DNA from: Salinibacterium sp. UTAS2018
GTDB taxonomy: Bacteria; Actinomycetota; Actinomycetes; Actinomycetales; Microbacteriaceae
Assembly (NCBI RefSeq): GCF_004118935.1
Contig: NZ_CP035375.1
Coordinates: 2,480,001 to 2,544,000, forward strand
Reading direction: 5' to 3'
DNA: 64,000 bases
Part shown: positions 16,691-25,877 of the stretch, piece by piece
Position numbering within the stretch: position 1 is the first letter of the stretch
How the letters are laid out: the number at the start of each line of letters is the position of its first letter
Program-made: the position numbers and the translations under genes
The notes under the pieces: model-generated
What the model saw: the letters and a program-made list of their open reading frames with translations, nothing else
Told to the model about the DNA's origin: nothing
The model's database searches: none

Positions 16691-17401
16691 TCAGTCGTTG
16701 AGCGGCACGACATCCCACTCGCCGAACAGCGTGAAGCCGGCCGCGAGAGCGACGGCCGACGACCCGTCATTGTCGAGCTGGCAGCGATACTGCGGTTCAT
16801 AGCCGTCCGCGAGAGCACGCGCGCTGATCGCACGAACGGTCTGGGTCGCGAAGCCGCGACCACGGTATCCCGGCAGCGTGATGATGCCGAGGTCGGCCAG
16901 CTGCGAGCCGCGCCACGGATACATGCTCGAGGCAGCCACGAGCCGATCATCCGCAAAGGTGCCATAGACGAGCCAGTGATCGAGTTCCACAAATGCTTCG
17001 TCAAGTTCGCTGTCGGGGATCGCCGCCGTGAACTTCTCGAATTCTGCGGCATCCGCCTCGGTCAGCTGGCGGGTTGTCTTAGGTGTGACCTCAGCGCGCA
17101 GGGCGTCCTGTGCCTGCCGCGGGAGGTAGAAGAGTCGATCGGCACCGTTGAGAGCAACTCCGGCCGCGTCGAGTTCAGAGCTCAACTGTTCGCTGCTGAT
17201 TCGTTGCCCGTCGGTGAAATCGAGGCGCTCGGCGAACGACGTCACCAGGCTGACGATGCTCGGCCCGACGGCAACATCCAGCAGGGTGACGGCAGTGTTG
17301 GTGGGCAACGATTCGGCGACCCGAACCACGTAGAGGGCGTCGAAGGCGGGCTCGCGCTCATACGTAGGCAACCAGTAGTCGAAGACGATCGGTGAATACA
17401 T
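16691..17401 (-). CDS. GNAT-family N-acetyltransferase with N-terminal extension
   Basis: A 236-residue protein. The first half is a degenerate GNAT-like lobe; the second holds the active fold, with LADLGIITLPGYRGRGFATQ as the acetyl-CoA binding strand and loop (RGRGFA fits Q/RxxGxG/A) and NDGSSAVALAAGFTLFGEW at the C-terminus, typical of FR47-like enzymes. I chose the ATG at 17401; a longer frame upstream has no homology-like features. Substrate unknown. Confidence 0.82.
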   Translation of the reverse strand: MYSPIVFDYWLPTYEREPAFDALYVVRVAESLPTNTAVTLLDVAVGPSIVSLVTSFAERLDFTDGQRISSEQLSSELDAAGVALNGADRLFYLPRQAQDALRAEVTPKTTRQLTEADAAEFEKFTAAIPDSELDEAFVELDHWLVYGTFADDRLVAASSMYPWRGSQLADLGIITLPGYRGRGFATQTVRAISARALADGYEPQYRCQLDNDGSSAVALAAGFTLFGEWDVVPLND

Positions 17402-17670
17402 TCGAACCCTCTCGGATGCCGGTGCGAGACTGCAGCGATGCCTCAGAGGCATCGCCCCAACGGCAGAGTGGCAGACTAGCAAACCGGCCTATGGATGCCG
17501 CAATCCGGCTTCGGAAAATCGAGCAGTATTCACTCTCGAACAGTGCCTCCCGACAGGCCACAACACTCCCGCACGGAGGGGCCTACAGGAGTAGCGTGGG
17601 ATATATAGCGGTGCATCGATGGACTGTGAAAAGCACAGCTCAGAGGTCGCCGCAGAAGGCATGGCATCCC

Positions 17671-20193
17671 ATGAAGTTGGTCGTTGTTGGAGGAGTTGCT
17701 GGAGGCGCATCTGTCGCAGCCCGCGCGCGCAGGCTCGACGAAAGTGCAGACATTGTCGTGCTGGAGCGCGGCCATCATGTTTCCTTCGCGAACTGCGGTT
17801 TGCCGTACCACATCGGTGAAGTGATCACCGAGAGAGACCGGTTGCTGCTGCAGACGCCCGAGAGCCTGCGCGAGTCTCTCAACATTGAGGTACGGATCGC
17901 CCATGAGGTCACCGCGATCGACCGCGTGGCTAAGACCGTCTCGGTGCGTGAAGTCGATACCGGGCGTGAATATGTCGAGAGTTACGACAACCTCGCCCTG
18001 TGCACCGGTGCGGAAGCCATCCGTCCGCCACTGCCCGGCATCGACCTTCCCGCGGTGCATGTCCTCCGTCGCATCGGCGACATGGATGCCATCAAAGCAG
18101 AACTCGATGCCGACCTCGAGAAGGCGGCAAGTGGCGCGCGCGGGCCGGTGCGTTGCGTCGTGATCGGTGCCGGCTACATCGGCCTTGAGATGGCCGAAAA
18201 CCTGAAGCACCGTGGTGCGCTCGTGGATGTCGTAGAACTGAGCGACCAAATTCTTCCCCCTCTCGACCATGAGATGTCGGTTCCCGTCGAGCACCATCTA
18301 CGCAGCCGCGGGATCTCCCTCCACCTCTCGACGGGGGCAGCCGCTTTCGCGCCGCGCACCGGTGGCGGTGTGACGGTGGAGCTCACGAATTCGACGACTC
18401 TCGAAGCGGATCTCGTCATTCTCTCGGTCGGAGTCCGCCCGAGCGTTGGACTTGCGAAGGACGCCGGTCTCGACCTGGGCGAGCATGGCGGTCTCGCCGT
18501 CGATACCCACATGCGCACCTCTGACCCCCACATTTGGGCGGCGGGTGACTCGGTCGAAACCCCGAATGCGGTGTTGCCGGGTTCCTGGCTCGCGCCGCTG
18601 GCAGGGCCCGCTAACCGCGAAGCCCGCGTTGCTGCGGAAAACATCTGTGGGCGCGACACCGAGTACAAGTCCACGCAGGGCACCTCGATTGTGAAGATCT
18701 TCGAGATGGTCGCGGGTGGCACCGGCGCGACCGAACGTCAGTTGCTGGCAGCGGGCGTCACGTATCGGGCCGTGCACGTGCATCCATCCGGCCACGCTGG
18801 TTACTACCCGGGCACCGCGATGATGCACATCAAGCTGCTCTTCACGCCCGACTCGGGAAAGGTGCTCGGCGCTCAAGTCACTGGTTTTGATGGCGTCGAT
18901 AAGCGTCTCGATGTCTTCGCTACCGCGCTGCGTGCCGGGCTCACGGTCTGGGATCTCGAAGAACTCGAGCTCGCCTACGCTCCGCCGTTCGGCTCAGCCA
19001 AGGACCCGGTCAACATGGCCGGCTTCGTCGCCAGCAACGTCCTGCTCGGCGATCTGAATCTCTGGTACGCGCAGGACTACCCACACGCCACCGACGGTGC
19101 GCGCATTATTGACGTGCGCACGCCAGAAGAGTTCTCCATCTTCCACCTGCCCGGCGCCGAGAACGTGCCGCTTGCGACCCTCCGCACTGACACGGGCGAC
19201 TGGGACCGCTCGCGCGGCCTGCGCCTCTACTGCTCGGTCGGTTTTCGCAGCTATCTCGCGTATCGCATCCTCGTGCAGCTGGGATTCACGGATGTCGCCA
19301 CGCTGTCGGGCGGTTCCGAAACGTTCCGCGCGTGGCATGAGGTCGAGCCAGACACCGACGGACCAATCGAACCAGAAACCTCGTACGCCGAAGCGGCTGA
19401 AACCCTCAACTCGGCACGGGTTGCTGCTCATGTCGCAAATGGCACGGGCGTCTCGGTGAACCTCGACTGCACGGGCCTCGCCTGCCCTGGGCCCATCATG
19501 AAGCTCGCAACGGAAATGAAGGGGCTCAACGTCGGCGACGAGATCGTGGTGCACGTCTCTGATCCCGGCTTCGCGAGCGATGCCCCCGCGTGGGTGCGCC
19601 GCAACGGCCACGAATTGTTGGCTATCGAACCGGAGGGGCCCGGCTACGTCGCCACCATCCGCAAGGCTGGCCCGGAAGCGCTCGCACTCGTGGGTGGGGG
19701 TGCGATGGTTACTGCCCCCGCAAAACCCAAGGTGTCGTTTGTGGTGTTCTCGGGCGACCTCGACAAGGTGATCGCGGCCTTCATCATCGCTAACGGGGCG
19801 ATCTCGATGGGTGAAGAAGTCTCCATGTTCTTCACCTTCTGGGGTCTGAACGCGCTTCGCCAACAGAAGCCGCCGAAGCGTCAGCGTAAGGCGATGGACA
19901 AGCTCTTCGCCGGCATGATGCCCGCCGGCGCCGATAAGCTCACGCTCTCCCAGATGCACATGATGGGGGCGGGCACCGCGATGATCAAGAAGACGATGAA
20001 GAAGAACGGCGTGCACTCCCTGCCCGAGCTCATGGAGTCCGCGATGGCGGGTGGCGCTCGCATCATCGGCTGCACCATGACGATGGATCTGCTCGGCATC
20101 GCCGAATCCGACCTCATCGATGGTGTCGAGCTCGGTGGTGTCGCCACCTTCCTTGGCGAGGCAGCTGAATCCACGACGACGCTGTTCATCTAA
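17671..20193 (+). CDS. CoA-disulfide reductase/rhodanese/TusA/DsrE four-domain fusion
   Basis: An 840-residue flavoprotein. Residues 1-450: pyridine nucleotide-disulfide oxidoreductase with VVVGGVAGGASVAAR, the redox Cys in SFANCGLPYHIG, NADH-site VIGAGYIGLEMAE and FAD-site WAAGDSVE. About 470-570: rhodanese with active Cys in LYCSVGFRS. About 590-670: TusA domain with LDCTGLACPGPIMKLA. From about 690 to the end: DsrE/F-like domain with a conserved IIGCTMTMDLLGI. It can be read as one chain that reduces persulfides or CoA disulfides and passes sulfur between Cys sites. Start ATG at 17671 sits at the FAD-binding strand. Confidence 0.92.
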   Translation: MKLVVVGGVAGGASVAARARRLDESADIVVLERGHHVSFANCGLPYHIGEVITERDRLLLQTPESLRESLNIEVRIAHEVTAIDRVAKTVSVREVDTGREYVESYDNLALCTGAEAIRPPLPGIDLPAVHVLRRIGDMDAIKAELDADLEKAASGARGPVRCVVIGAGYIGLEMAENLKHRGALVDVVELSDQILPPLDHEMSVPVEHHLRSRGISLHLSTGAAAFAPRTGGGVTVELTNSTTLEADLVILSVGVRPSVGLAKDAGLDLGEHGGLAVDTHMRTSDPHIWAAGDSVETPNAVLPGSWLAPLAGPANREARVAAENICGRDTEYKSTQGTSIVKIFEMVAGGTGATERQLLAAGVTYRAVHVHPSGHAGYYPGTAMMHIKLLFTPDSGKVLGAQVTGFDGVDKRLDVFATALRAGLTVWDLEELELAYAPPFGSAKDPVNMAGFVASNVLLGDLNLWYAQDYPHATDGARIIDVRTPEEFSIFHLPGAENVPLATLRTDTGDWDRSRGLRLYCSVGFRSYLAYRILVQLGFTDVATLSGGSETFRAWHEVEPDTDGPIEPETSYAEAAETLNSARVAAHVANGTGVSVNLDCTGLACPGPIMKLATEMKGLNVGDEIVVHVSDPGFASDAPAWVRRNGHELLAIEPEGPGYVATIRKAGPEALALVGGGAMVTAPAKPKVSFVVFSGDLDKVIAAFIIANGAISMGEEVSMFFTFWGLNALRQQKPPKRQRKAMDKLFAGMMPAGADKLTLSQMHMMGAGTAMIKKTMKKNGVHSLPELMESAMAGGARIIGCTMTMDLLGIAESDLIDGVELGGVATFLGEAAESTTTLFI

Positions 20194-20237
20194 CACCGTG
20201 CTGACTCTCGGCTTGCTCTCACTCGCGGGTTCTCCTC

Positions 20238-20885
20238 GTGAGTGAGGGCGGCTGGCGCGAGCGGTTCTTTCGCCGCGGCTTCGTTTCCTTGTCGCCGACG
20301 ATGGATGCCCGGGGCGGCGACGCTCATCGTTCCGCGCTGTTTCGCGCCATCTCCGGCACCGTGGTCGAGGTCGGTGCCGGAACCGGCACGACCTTTCAGC
20401 ACTACGGTTCGGCGGTGGATTCTGTTCACGCCGTCGAACCGGATGCCGAATTGCGGTCACTCGCTGAAGCGGCAGCGCTGAAGGTGAGTGTTCCGATCAC
20501 CGTCAGCGACGGCACCGCCGAAGAGATCCCCGTCGCCACCAATAGCTGCGATTGGGTTGTGTGCAGCCTGGTGCTCTGCACGGTCCCCGATCAGCAGGCG
20601 GCGCTCGCCGAATTCACGCGCGTGCTGAAGCCGGGCGGCCACCTCGCGTTTTATGAGCATGTTCGCTCGAGCAATCGGATCGTGGCGACCGTAGAAGATC
20701 TCCTCACTCCGGCGTGGGCCGCGATAGCCGGCGGATGCCGCCCCAACCGTGACACTCTCGCCGCGATCGAGACCGCGGGCTTCGAAATCGACACCGTGGA
20801 CCGGTTCGGATTCTCGCCGCATCCGGTGTCACCGCGGGTCGCGCACATTTCAGGCACTGCGCACGTGCCGTCGGCCATCGGTTGA
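20238..20885 (+). CDS. Class I SAM-dependent methyltransferase
   Basis: A 215-residue enzyme with motif I VVEVGAGTGTTFQHY, an acidic motif II end (AVEPDAEL), DGTAEEIPV, and motif IV-like WVVCSLVLCTV followed by the FTRVLKPGGHLAFYEHV strand. This is the Methyltransf_11 pattern. GTG start at 20238, 44 bases after the sulfur-transfer fusion, so the two may be co-transcribed. Substrate unknown. Confidence 0.9.
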   Translation: MSEGGWRERFFRRGFVSLSPTMDARGGDAHRSALFRAISGTVVEVGAGTGTTFQHYGSAVDSVHAVEPDAELRSLAEAAALKVSVPITVSDGTAEEIPVATNSCDWVVCSLVLCTVPDQQAALAEFTRVLKPGGHLAFYEHVRSSNRIVATVEDLLTPAWAAIAGGCRPNRDTLAAIETAGFEIDTVDRFGFSPHPVSPRVAHISGTAHVPSAIG

Positions 20886-21190
20886 TCTCTGGAGTCGCCA
20901 GAGGGACCGCACTACGGTTCGTCTACCGAACGGGTTTTTCGATGGACTGGCTGTTCACTGGGCTTATCCACCTTGTGCTTGCGCTGTGCTCGGTTAGCCT
21001 CGGAAGCCGCTGCGGATGCCCGGCGTGGTTGCGCAACCAGTATCCGCAATAGACTGAAACATATCGAAGCAAGTTCGGCTCACTTTGTTGCCAGCGGGAT
21101 GGCGAGGCTCAGGCCTCTTCCGGCCTGCAAAGTGCACGTGAGACGTGCTGACGTTGTTCATATTTTCCGCCCCAGACAGGAGCCACTCTC
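20886..21190. other. Intergenic stretch without a recognised gene
   Basis: About 300 bases between the methyltransferase and the subtilase unit. No convincing coding frame, tRNA or strong hairpin was seen. A GACAGGAG ribosome binding site lies at its right end. Confidence 0.5.
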
Positions 21191-21250
21191 ATGATGACAA
21201 CAGGCAAGGGCGCAGCCTGCGACGCCGACCAGAATCGCAAGTTCCAATGA
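21191..21250 (+). CDS. 19-codon leader ORF coupled to the subtilase gene
   Basis: ATG ATG at 21191, eight bases after a good GGAG site, opens a 19-codon frame (MMTTGKGAACDADQ...) whose TGA overlaps the ATG of the subtilase gene (ATGA). Geometry favours translational coupling. It may be a leader peptide that loads ribosomes on the downstream gene; the peptide itself has no recognised motif. Chance cannot be excluded. Confidence 0.35.
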   Translation: MMTTGKGAACDADQNRKFQ

Positions 21251-22542
21251 GCCGGGCAACGGCTATTGCCTTTCGGTGCACCGCAATTGCTGCGGTTTCA
21301 TTCGTCGCCGTTGGGATGTTAAGCCTTCCGGCGAGCGCCTCCATCGTCGATGATGGCGAGTGGTACATAAGCGGCTATGAGATCCCGGAGTTGCACGACC
21401 AGGGCATCGACGGCTCGGGTGTGACCATCGCGGTGTTCGACGATGCGATCAATACCGAAGTCCCCGCTTTGCAAGACGCGAGCGTAGAGGTCATGCCTGA
21501 TTCTCTGTGCGCGGATAGCGACGGAAACCTTCAACCGGTGGACACGGACGACCTGGATCTTGCCTCCCACGGCACCAACAACGTGCTCAAGATTTCAGGC
21601 ACCGGCAAAGGCTATTCGGGTCAAGACGGCATCACGGGCGTCGCGCCCGGCGCTACCGTGCTGTTCTACGGATTAGGTATGCCCATCGAGGATCCCTGTT
21701 TCGCCCCCGGTGACGGAGCAGTCACCTACGTGGACGCGGTGGTGCCGCCTGCCATTGTGGACGCGGTAGACCGCGGCGCCCGCATTCTTTCGTTCTCGAA
21801 CTCACTCGGGGGTAGCCCGCAGTTAGACGAGGCACTCACCTACGCCATCCGCAACCAGGTAATTGTGCTGGCGGCCACGCCGAATGATTCCACTGTCCTC
21901 GGCAGCGAAGCGCTAAACCTTTTTAACGGAGTAATGGGAGTGGGGTCTTTTGACCGCGATGGCGTGGCGGGCCTCGACTCCAATGGCGATCCGAATAGAT
22001 CAACGTATATTGACGTGGTCGCACCGGGTCAGGACGTCGCGCTTCAGGGCGCAGACGGCAAATGGAACCGCCAGCGCATCGGAAGCGGCACGTCGTACGC
22101 GACACCCATCACAGCAGGCAACCTGGCCCTCGCCATGCAGAAGTTCCCCGACGTCACCGGCAACCAGATTCTGCAGCTGTTGCTCCACAACACGGATGTG
22201 GATGCCCCGCACGAGATTTATTTCGACTCTACGTTCCTTCATGGTTACGGCAGCGTCGACACGATCAACCTGCTGGCAGGTGACCCGTCGCTATATCCCG
22301 ACACCAACCCGCTGCTCGAAGAAGATGGCATTCCCTCGCCGGCCGAACTGACCGTCGCTGCGTCGCCCTCACCGAGCGCTAGCCCAACAACCACACCGCC
22401 AGCGTCCGGTGCAACGTCAGAGTCAGGATCATCGGCCCTAGCCGGATGGGTCTGGCCCCTGATCATCGTCGCTGTGGCATTCTTCATCGTGGTCGGCATC
22501 TTCGTCACCCTCGTCATAGTTAGACGCAACCGACGAAAATAG
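21247..22542 (+). CDS. Subtilisin-like serine protease, mycosin type, membrane anchored
   Basis: A 431-residue secreted S8 peptidase. Signal peptide (residues 1-32, ending PASAS), catalytic Asp in VTIAVFDDAI, His in LASHGTNN and Ser in GSGTSYATPI, then a Ser/Thr/Pro-rich linker and a C-terminal membrane segment followed by RRNRRK. This topology (signal, protease, proline linker, anchor) is that of mycosins of type VII secretion systems, but no ESX gene is in the window. Likely faces the outside of the membrane. Two Cys (SLCADS and DPCFAP) may form a disulfide. Confidence 0.88.
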   Translation: MSRATAIAFRCTAIAAVSFVAVGMLSLPASASIVDDGEWYISGYEIPELHDQGIDGSGVTIAVFDDAINTEVPALQDASVEVMPDSLCADSDGNLQPVDTDDLDLASHGTNNVLKISGTGKGYSGQDGITGVAPGATVLFYGLGMPIEDPCFAPGDGAVTYVDAVVPPAIVDAVDRGARILSFSNSLGGSPQLDEALTYAIRNQVIVLAATPNDSTVLGSEALNLFNGVMGVGSFDRDGVAGLDSNGDPNRSTYIDVVAPGQDVALQGADGKWNRQRIGSGTSYATPITAGNLALAMQKFPDVTGNQILQLLLHNTDVDAPHEIYFDSTFLHGYGSVDTINLLAGDPSLYPDTNPLLEEDGIPSPAELTVAASPSPSASPTTTPPASGATSESGSSALAGWVWPLIIVAVAFFIVVGIFVTLVIVRRNRRK

Positions 22543-22603
22543 TCGGTAGCACGCCAGAAATTAGTCCAGAACCAGCACCCTGAGGGTGTGGAAGGATTCA
22601 GGC

Positions 22604-24097
22604 ATGACCATCAGCACTCCTTCCCAGATTCCCGATTTATCAGCGACGGAGATGGCGCGGCTTATTCGTGACGGGGAGCTGTCGGCGCGGGATGCCGTGC
22701 GGGCGCATTTTGATCAGATTGATCTGATCAACCCGTCAATCAATGCCATCATCCTGCAGGATCGCGAAGGGGCATTTCGTCGTGCGGCGCGCGCAGACGA
22801 ACTGACCGCATCCGGTGCCAAACTGCCTCCGCTGCATGGTGTGCCGATGACGCACAAGGACACCAACAATACGAAGGGGATGCGAACCACTCAAGGCTCG
22901 GTTGCTCTGAAAGATTTTGTGCCCGACGAAGATGACCTGATTATTGCGAGGCTCACGCAGGGCGGGGTAATCAGCACGGGAAAGTCGAATGTTCCCGAGT
23001 TCGCGGCGGGGGCGCACACTTTCAATGATCTCCTTGGCACAACAACGAACCCATATGATCCGACGCTGAGCGCGGGCGGCAGCAGTGGGGGAGTCGCCGC
23101 GGCGCTTGCCGCACGCATCCAGAACCTCGGCGACGGTTCGGACATCGGTGGTTCGTTGCGGATACCGGCATCCTTCTGCAATGTTGTTGGCTTGCGCCCA
23201 TCGCGCGGTCGTATCCCTCACGTCGGCCTAAATTCGTGGTCCTGGCTTGGCCGAACCGGACCAATGGCGCGCGAGGTCAGTGACATTGCTCTGGCAATGA
23301 GCGTGCTGGCTGGCCCTGACTCTCGGGCTCCGCTCTCAATTCACGAAGACGGACAACTGTTTACCCAACCGCTGCACCGTGATCTTCGCGGGTTGCGCAT
23401 TGGATGGTCGCGAGACTTTGGGTTGGGCGTTCCTGTGGAACCAGAAGTGATTGCCGTGCTGGAACGGGCAATGGCGGTGTTCGAGCATTTGGGAGCGATC
23501 GTCGAAGAAGCCGAGCCGGATCTCAGCGACGCTGACGAAGTCTTCAGCACCACGCGAGCGTTCGACTTTGCCATGCTCTTGAGCGACTTTGTCGAAGAGC
23601 ACCGCGATCTCGTCAAGCCAGAGTTGCAGTGGAATGTCGAGCTCGGCGCCTCCCTGACCGCCGCTGATCTCACGTCAGTCGCTCTCGCTCGAACGCGCTT
23701 GGAACGCAAAATATCCACCTTCCACGAACGCTTCGATGTCTTCGCCTCGCCAACAGCTCAGCTCGTGCCGTTCGATGCCACCCAGCGCTTTCCGACCTCC
23801 ATCAACGATGTCTCCTTCGACAACTACCTCGGCTGGCTACGGTCAGTGACTCTGATGTCTGCTGCGGATGTTCCGGCGCTATCGGCGCCAGCAGGATTCA
23901 GCGAAGCGGGGCTCCCGATTGGGCTCCAGCTCACGATGCCGCACGGTAAAGATTTCGAGCTTCTGCAAGTGGCGTTCGCGTTTGAACAAGCGACTCAGTA
24001 TGCGCGAACGCTTCCGGCGGTGCTCACTTCGCAATCTGTGGCAAAAAAGGGAATACGCTTCCAAGAGTCGCTAGAGGTCGGTACCTCGTCCCGCTAG
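22604..24097 (+). CDS. Amidase, amidase-signature family
   Basis: A 497-residue Ser-cisSer-Lys hydrolase. Lys is in PMTHKDTNNTKG; the Gly/Ser-rich signature LSAGGSSGGVAAALAARI holds the cis-Ser, and the nucleophile Ser lies in GSDIGGSLRIPASFCN. I chose ATG 22604, which has a GAAGGA site, over an upstream GTG. It hydrolyses an amide to a carboxylate and ammonia. It stands just before a FadR-type regulator and the TRAP/E1 cluster, so it may supply the acid that cluster degrades; this is inference. Confidence 0.92.
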   Translation: MTISTPSQIPDLSATEMARLIRDGELSARDAVRAHFDQIDLINPSINAIILQDREGAFRRAARADELTASGAKLPPLHGVPMTHKDTNNTKGMRTTQGSVALKDFVPDEDDLIIARLTQGGVISTGKSNVPEFAAGAHTFNDLLGTTTNPYDPTLSAGGSSGGVAAALAARIQNLGDGSDIGGSLRIPASFCNVVGLRPSRGRIPHVGLNSWSWLGRTGPMAREVSDIALAMSVLAGPDSRAPLSIHEDGQLFTQPLHRDLRGLRIGWSRDFGLGVPVEPEVIAVLERAMAVFEHLGAIVEEAEPDLSDADEVFSTTRAFDFAMLLSDFVEEHRDLVKPELQWNVELGASLTAADLTSVALARTRLERKISTFHERFDVFASPTAQLVPFDATQRFPTSINDVSFDNYLGWLRSVTLMSAADVPALSAPAGFSEAGLPIGLQLTMPHGKDFELLQVAFAFEQATQYARTLPAVLTSQSVAKKGIRFQESLEVGTSSR

Positions 24098-24110
24098 CTT
24101 TGAGCTGGTG

Positions 24111-24132
24111 AGCGGTAAGTTAGCTTGCCGCT
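24111..24132 (+). terminator. Weak hairpin after the amidase gene
   Basis: AGCGGTAAG-TTAG-CTTGCCGCT forms a 9-bp stem with one G-T pair and a 4-base loop, 14 bases after the stop, with only a short pyrimidine tail. It may end the amidase transcript before the fadR promoter. Confidence 0.4.
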
Positions 24133-24156
24133 TCATCCTGACGTCGAGGATCGGCG

Positions 24157-24183
24157 TATGATCTTAAGTGGTTGGTGTTACCA
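24157..24183 (+). promoter_or_regulatory. fadR promoter -10 and TGGT-N3-ACCA operator
   Basis: A -10 like TATGAT lies at 24157-24162 and TGGT-GTT-ACCA at 24173-24183, about where transcription would begin. The palindrome matches two others at 29102-29112 and 33039-33049 and has the shape of GntR/FadR subfamily sites. Self-repression is inferred. Confidence 0.65.
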
Positions 24184-24225
24184 GTCGAAATAGTGGTCCG
24201 ATGGTGGGCAGAGAGGATGAGCCGG

Positions 24226-24990
24226 ATGAGCGGGCAGCCTCTCGAAACTGAACCATCGGATTTTTCGCAACACCGTTTCCTGACCAACTTGCTCGAGGAC
24301 AAGGCTCTCGGCGAACTCGTCACTCTGCTGCTGGCCAAAGAACCCGGCCAGCAAATTCCGAGTGAACGTGAGCTCGCAGAGACGTTGGGCATTAGCAGAA
24401 CCGCCTTGCGCGACCGCATCAGCCGACTGGTCGCGCTGGGCATTCTTCAGCGTCGTGAGCGTGAGGGCACGTTTCTCACGGGCATCCAACCTGACAGCAT
24501 CAGCGACACGCTGATCCTCAGCCTTATGTCGTCGCAGCTCACGATTGACTCGTTGATTTCGGTTCGCTTTGCACTCGAACGTCATGCCGGCATGGTGGCG
24601 TGCGATCTGCGTGACGAGCAAGCGTTGGAAGACCTAGCGAAGGCCGTCCAGCGCATGCGCGATTCCGACGACGGTCGCGAACTCTTTGAGGCAGACAACG
24701 ACTTTCACCGCGCCCTTTTTAGAGCATCCGGATCAGAGGGCCTCATCTTCTTCTCGCAAATGTTGCACTCAGTTCTGCGGGGCACCGTGCGCTATATCGC
24801 CCTCGAACACGACAGGGAAATGCTGCGCAAGGTGCACGGAGACGTGCTTGAGGCCGTGCAGAATCAAGACCGTGAGGCCGCTGCGGCAGCGATCGATAGT
24901 CACTTTGCGTGGCTAGAAACCCTCAGGGCGAGCGATACCGGTGGCGCTACTGAGGGCTGGCTTCCGAAGGCGATGGACCCGCGAGACTAA
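24226..24990 (+). CDS. GntR/FadR-family transcriptional regulator
   Basis: A 254-residue regulator. Winged helix at about residues 25-90 (IPSERELAETLGISRTALRD, then LVALGILQRREREGTF), FCD ligand domain behind it with metal-ligand-like residues in ADNDFHRALFRASG, KVHGDVLEAV and AIDSHFAWLE. ATG 24226 has a GAGAGG site nine bases upstream; ATG 24217 in frame has none at the right distance. FCD proteins usually sense a carboxylate, which fits the neighbouring TRAP and dehydrogenase genes. Its stop overlaps that of the convergent SDR gene. Confidence 0.9.
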   Translation: MSGQPLETEPSDFSQHRFLTNLLEDKALGELVTLLLAKEPGQQIPSERELAETLGISRTALRDRISRLVALGILQRREREGTFLTGIQPDSISDTLILSLMSSQLTIDSLISVRFALERHAGMVACDLRDEQALEDLAKAVQRMRDSDDGRELFEADNDFHRALFRASGSEGLIFFSQMLHSVLRGTVRYIALEHDREMLRKVHGDVLEAVQNQDREAAAAAIDSHFAWLETLRASDTGGATEGWLPKAMDPRD

Positions 24991-25805
24991 ATGCTAGGCG
25001 CAGACTGCTGGCTGAGCCCGCCGTCAACCGGCAAACAGACACCATTCACATACTTGGCCTCGTCAGAAGCGAGGAAGAGTGACGCGTAGGCAACATCGAA
25101 ACAGTCGCCCATTTTTCCCGTGGGAGAAAGCGCATTTCGTGCCTCCACCATTTCTTCGACCGAATTAAAGTTGCCGCTGATTTGCTTGTACATCATCGGA
25201 GATTCGATGTAGCCGGGAGCGACGCAGTTTGCGCGGATGCCGTTGCGTGCATATTGAAGGGCAAGGTTGGTCGTGAACTGGATCATCGCCCCCTTGGTCG
25301 CCGAGTAGCTGGGGTAGTTGTAGCCGATGTAGCGCATGCCGCCGATGGATGAGACGTTCACTATCGAACCTGATCCCTGTTCCAACATGTGGGGTAGTAC
25401 GAATTTGCACGTGAGGAATGCGCTCGTGAGGTTGATCCTCATCACGAATTCCCACTCGTCGAGGCTCATCTCGATCGGGCCGCCCATGCGGGCAATTCCT
25501 ACATTGTTATGGAGAATGTCAATGCGACCGTAGTGTGCGATGACCTGCTCAACTACTGAGGCGACAGACTCTTCGGAGGTGACATCCCCAACGAATCCAG
25601 TTCCTTCGAAAGGAACGCCTGCAATGTCGCACTCAGCTTGCAGACGAGCGATCCCACTCGTGACGGCTTCTTCGTTGACGTCAACAATGACGACCTTCGC
25701 GCCGGCTTGAGCGTAGACGATGCTCGTAGCGAGGCCGTTGTTGATTTCGCCACCTGCTGAGCCGCCGCCAAAAACGAGAGCTACTTTATTGCTGAGTCGA
25801 GCCAT
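24987..25805 (-). CDS. Short-chain dehydrogenase/reductase
   Basis: A 272-residue NAD(P)-dependent oxidoreductase. The cofactor motif is VALVFGGGSAGGEINNGLAT, longer than the usual TGxxxGxG; LHNNVGIARMGG is the NNAG-like strand; catalytic Ser in VNVSSIGG and Tyr/Lys in YPSYSATKGA. The Asp of IVDVNEE suggests NAD preference. Last gene of the minus-strand E1 operon, after an intercistronic hairpin. Probably oxidises an alcohol or hydroxyacid intermediate. Confidence 0.92.
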   Translation of the reverse strand: MARLSNKVALVFGGGSAGGEINNGLATSIVYAQAGAKVVIVDVNEEAVTSGIARLQAECDIAGVPFEGTGFVGDVTSEESVASVVEQVIAHYGRIDILHNNVGIARMGGPIEMSLDEWEFVMRINLTSAFLTCKFVLPHMLEQGSGSIVNVSSIGGMRYIGYNYPSYSATKGAMIQFTTNLALQYARNGIRANCVAPGYIESPMMYKQISGNFNSVEEMVEARNALSPTGKMGDCFDVAYASLFLASDEAKYVNGVCLPVDGGLSQQSAPSI

Positions 25806-25830
25806 GACAGTCACACTTTCTTGGTCGTGC

Positions 25831-25863
25831 AGGGAGGGGCATCCCGGGGGGATGCCCCTCCCT
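25831..25863 (-). other. 14-bp perfect intercistronic hairpin
   Basis: AGGGAGGGGCATCC pairs with GGATGCCCCTCCCT across a 5-base loop, between the E1 beta gene and the SDR gene. No T-run follows on the transcribed strand, so it is more likely a stability or processing element than a full terminator. Confidence 0.7.
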
Positions 25864-25877
25864 AATGGTTAAACGAG

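Noticed and set aside
17392..17670. In-frame N-terminal extension of the CoA-disulfide reductase fusion
   Set aside because: The FAD-binding strand begins at the ATG at 17671 and the extension overlaps the divergent GNAT start; it is promoter region.
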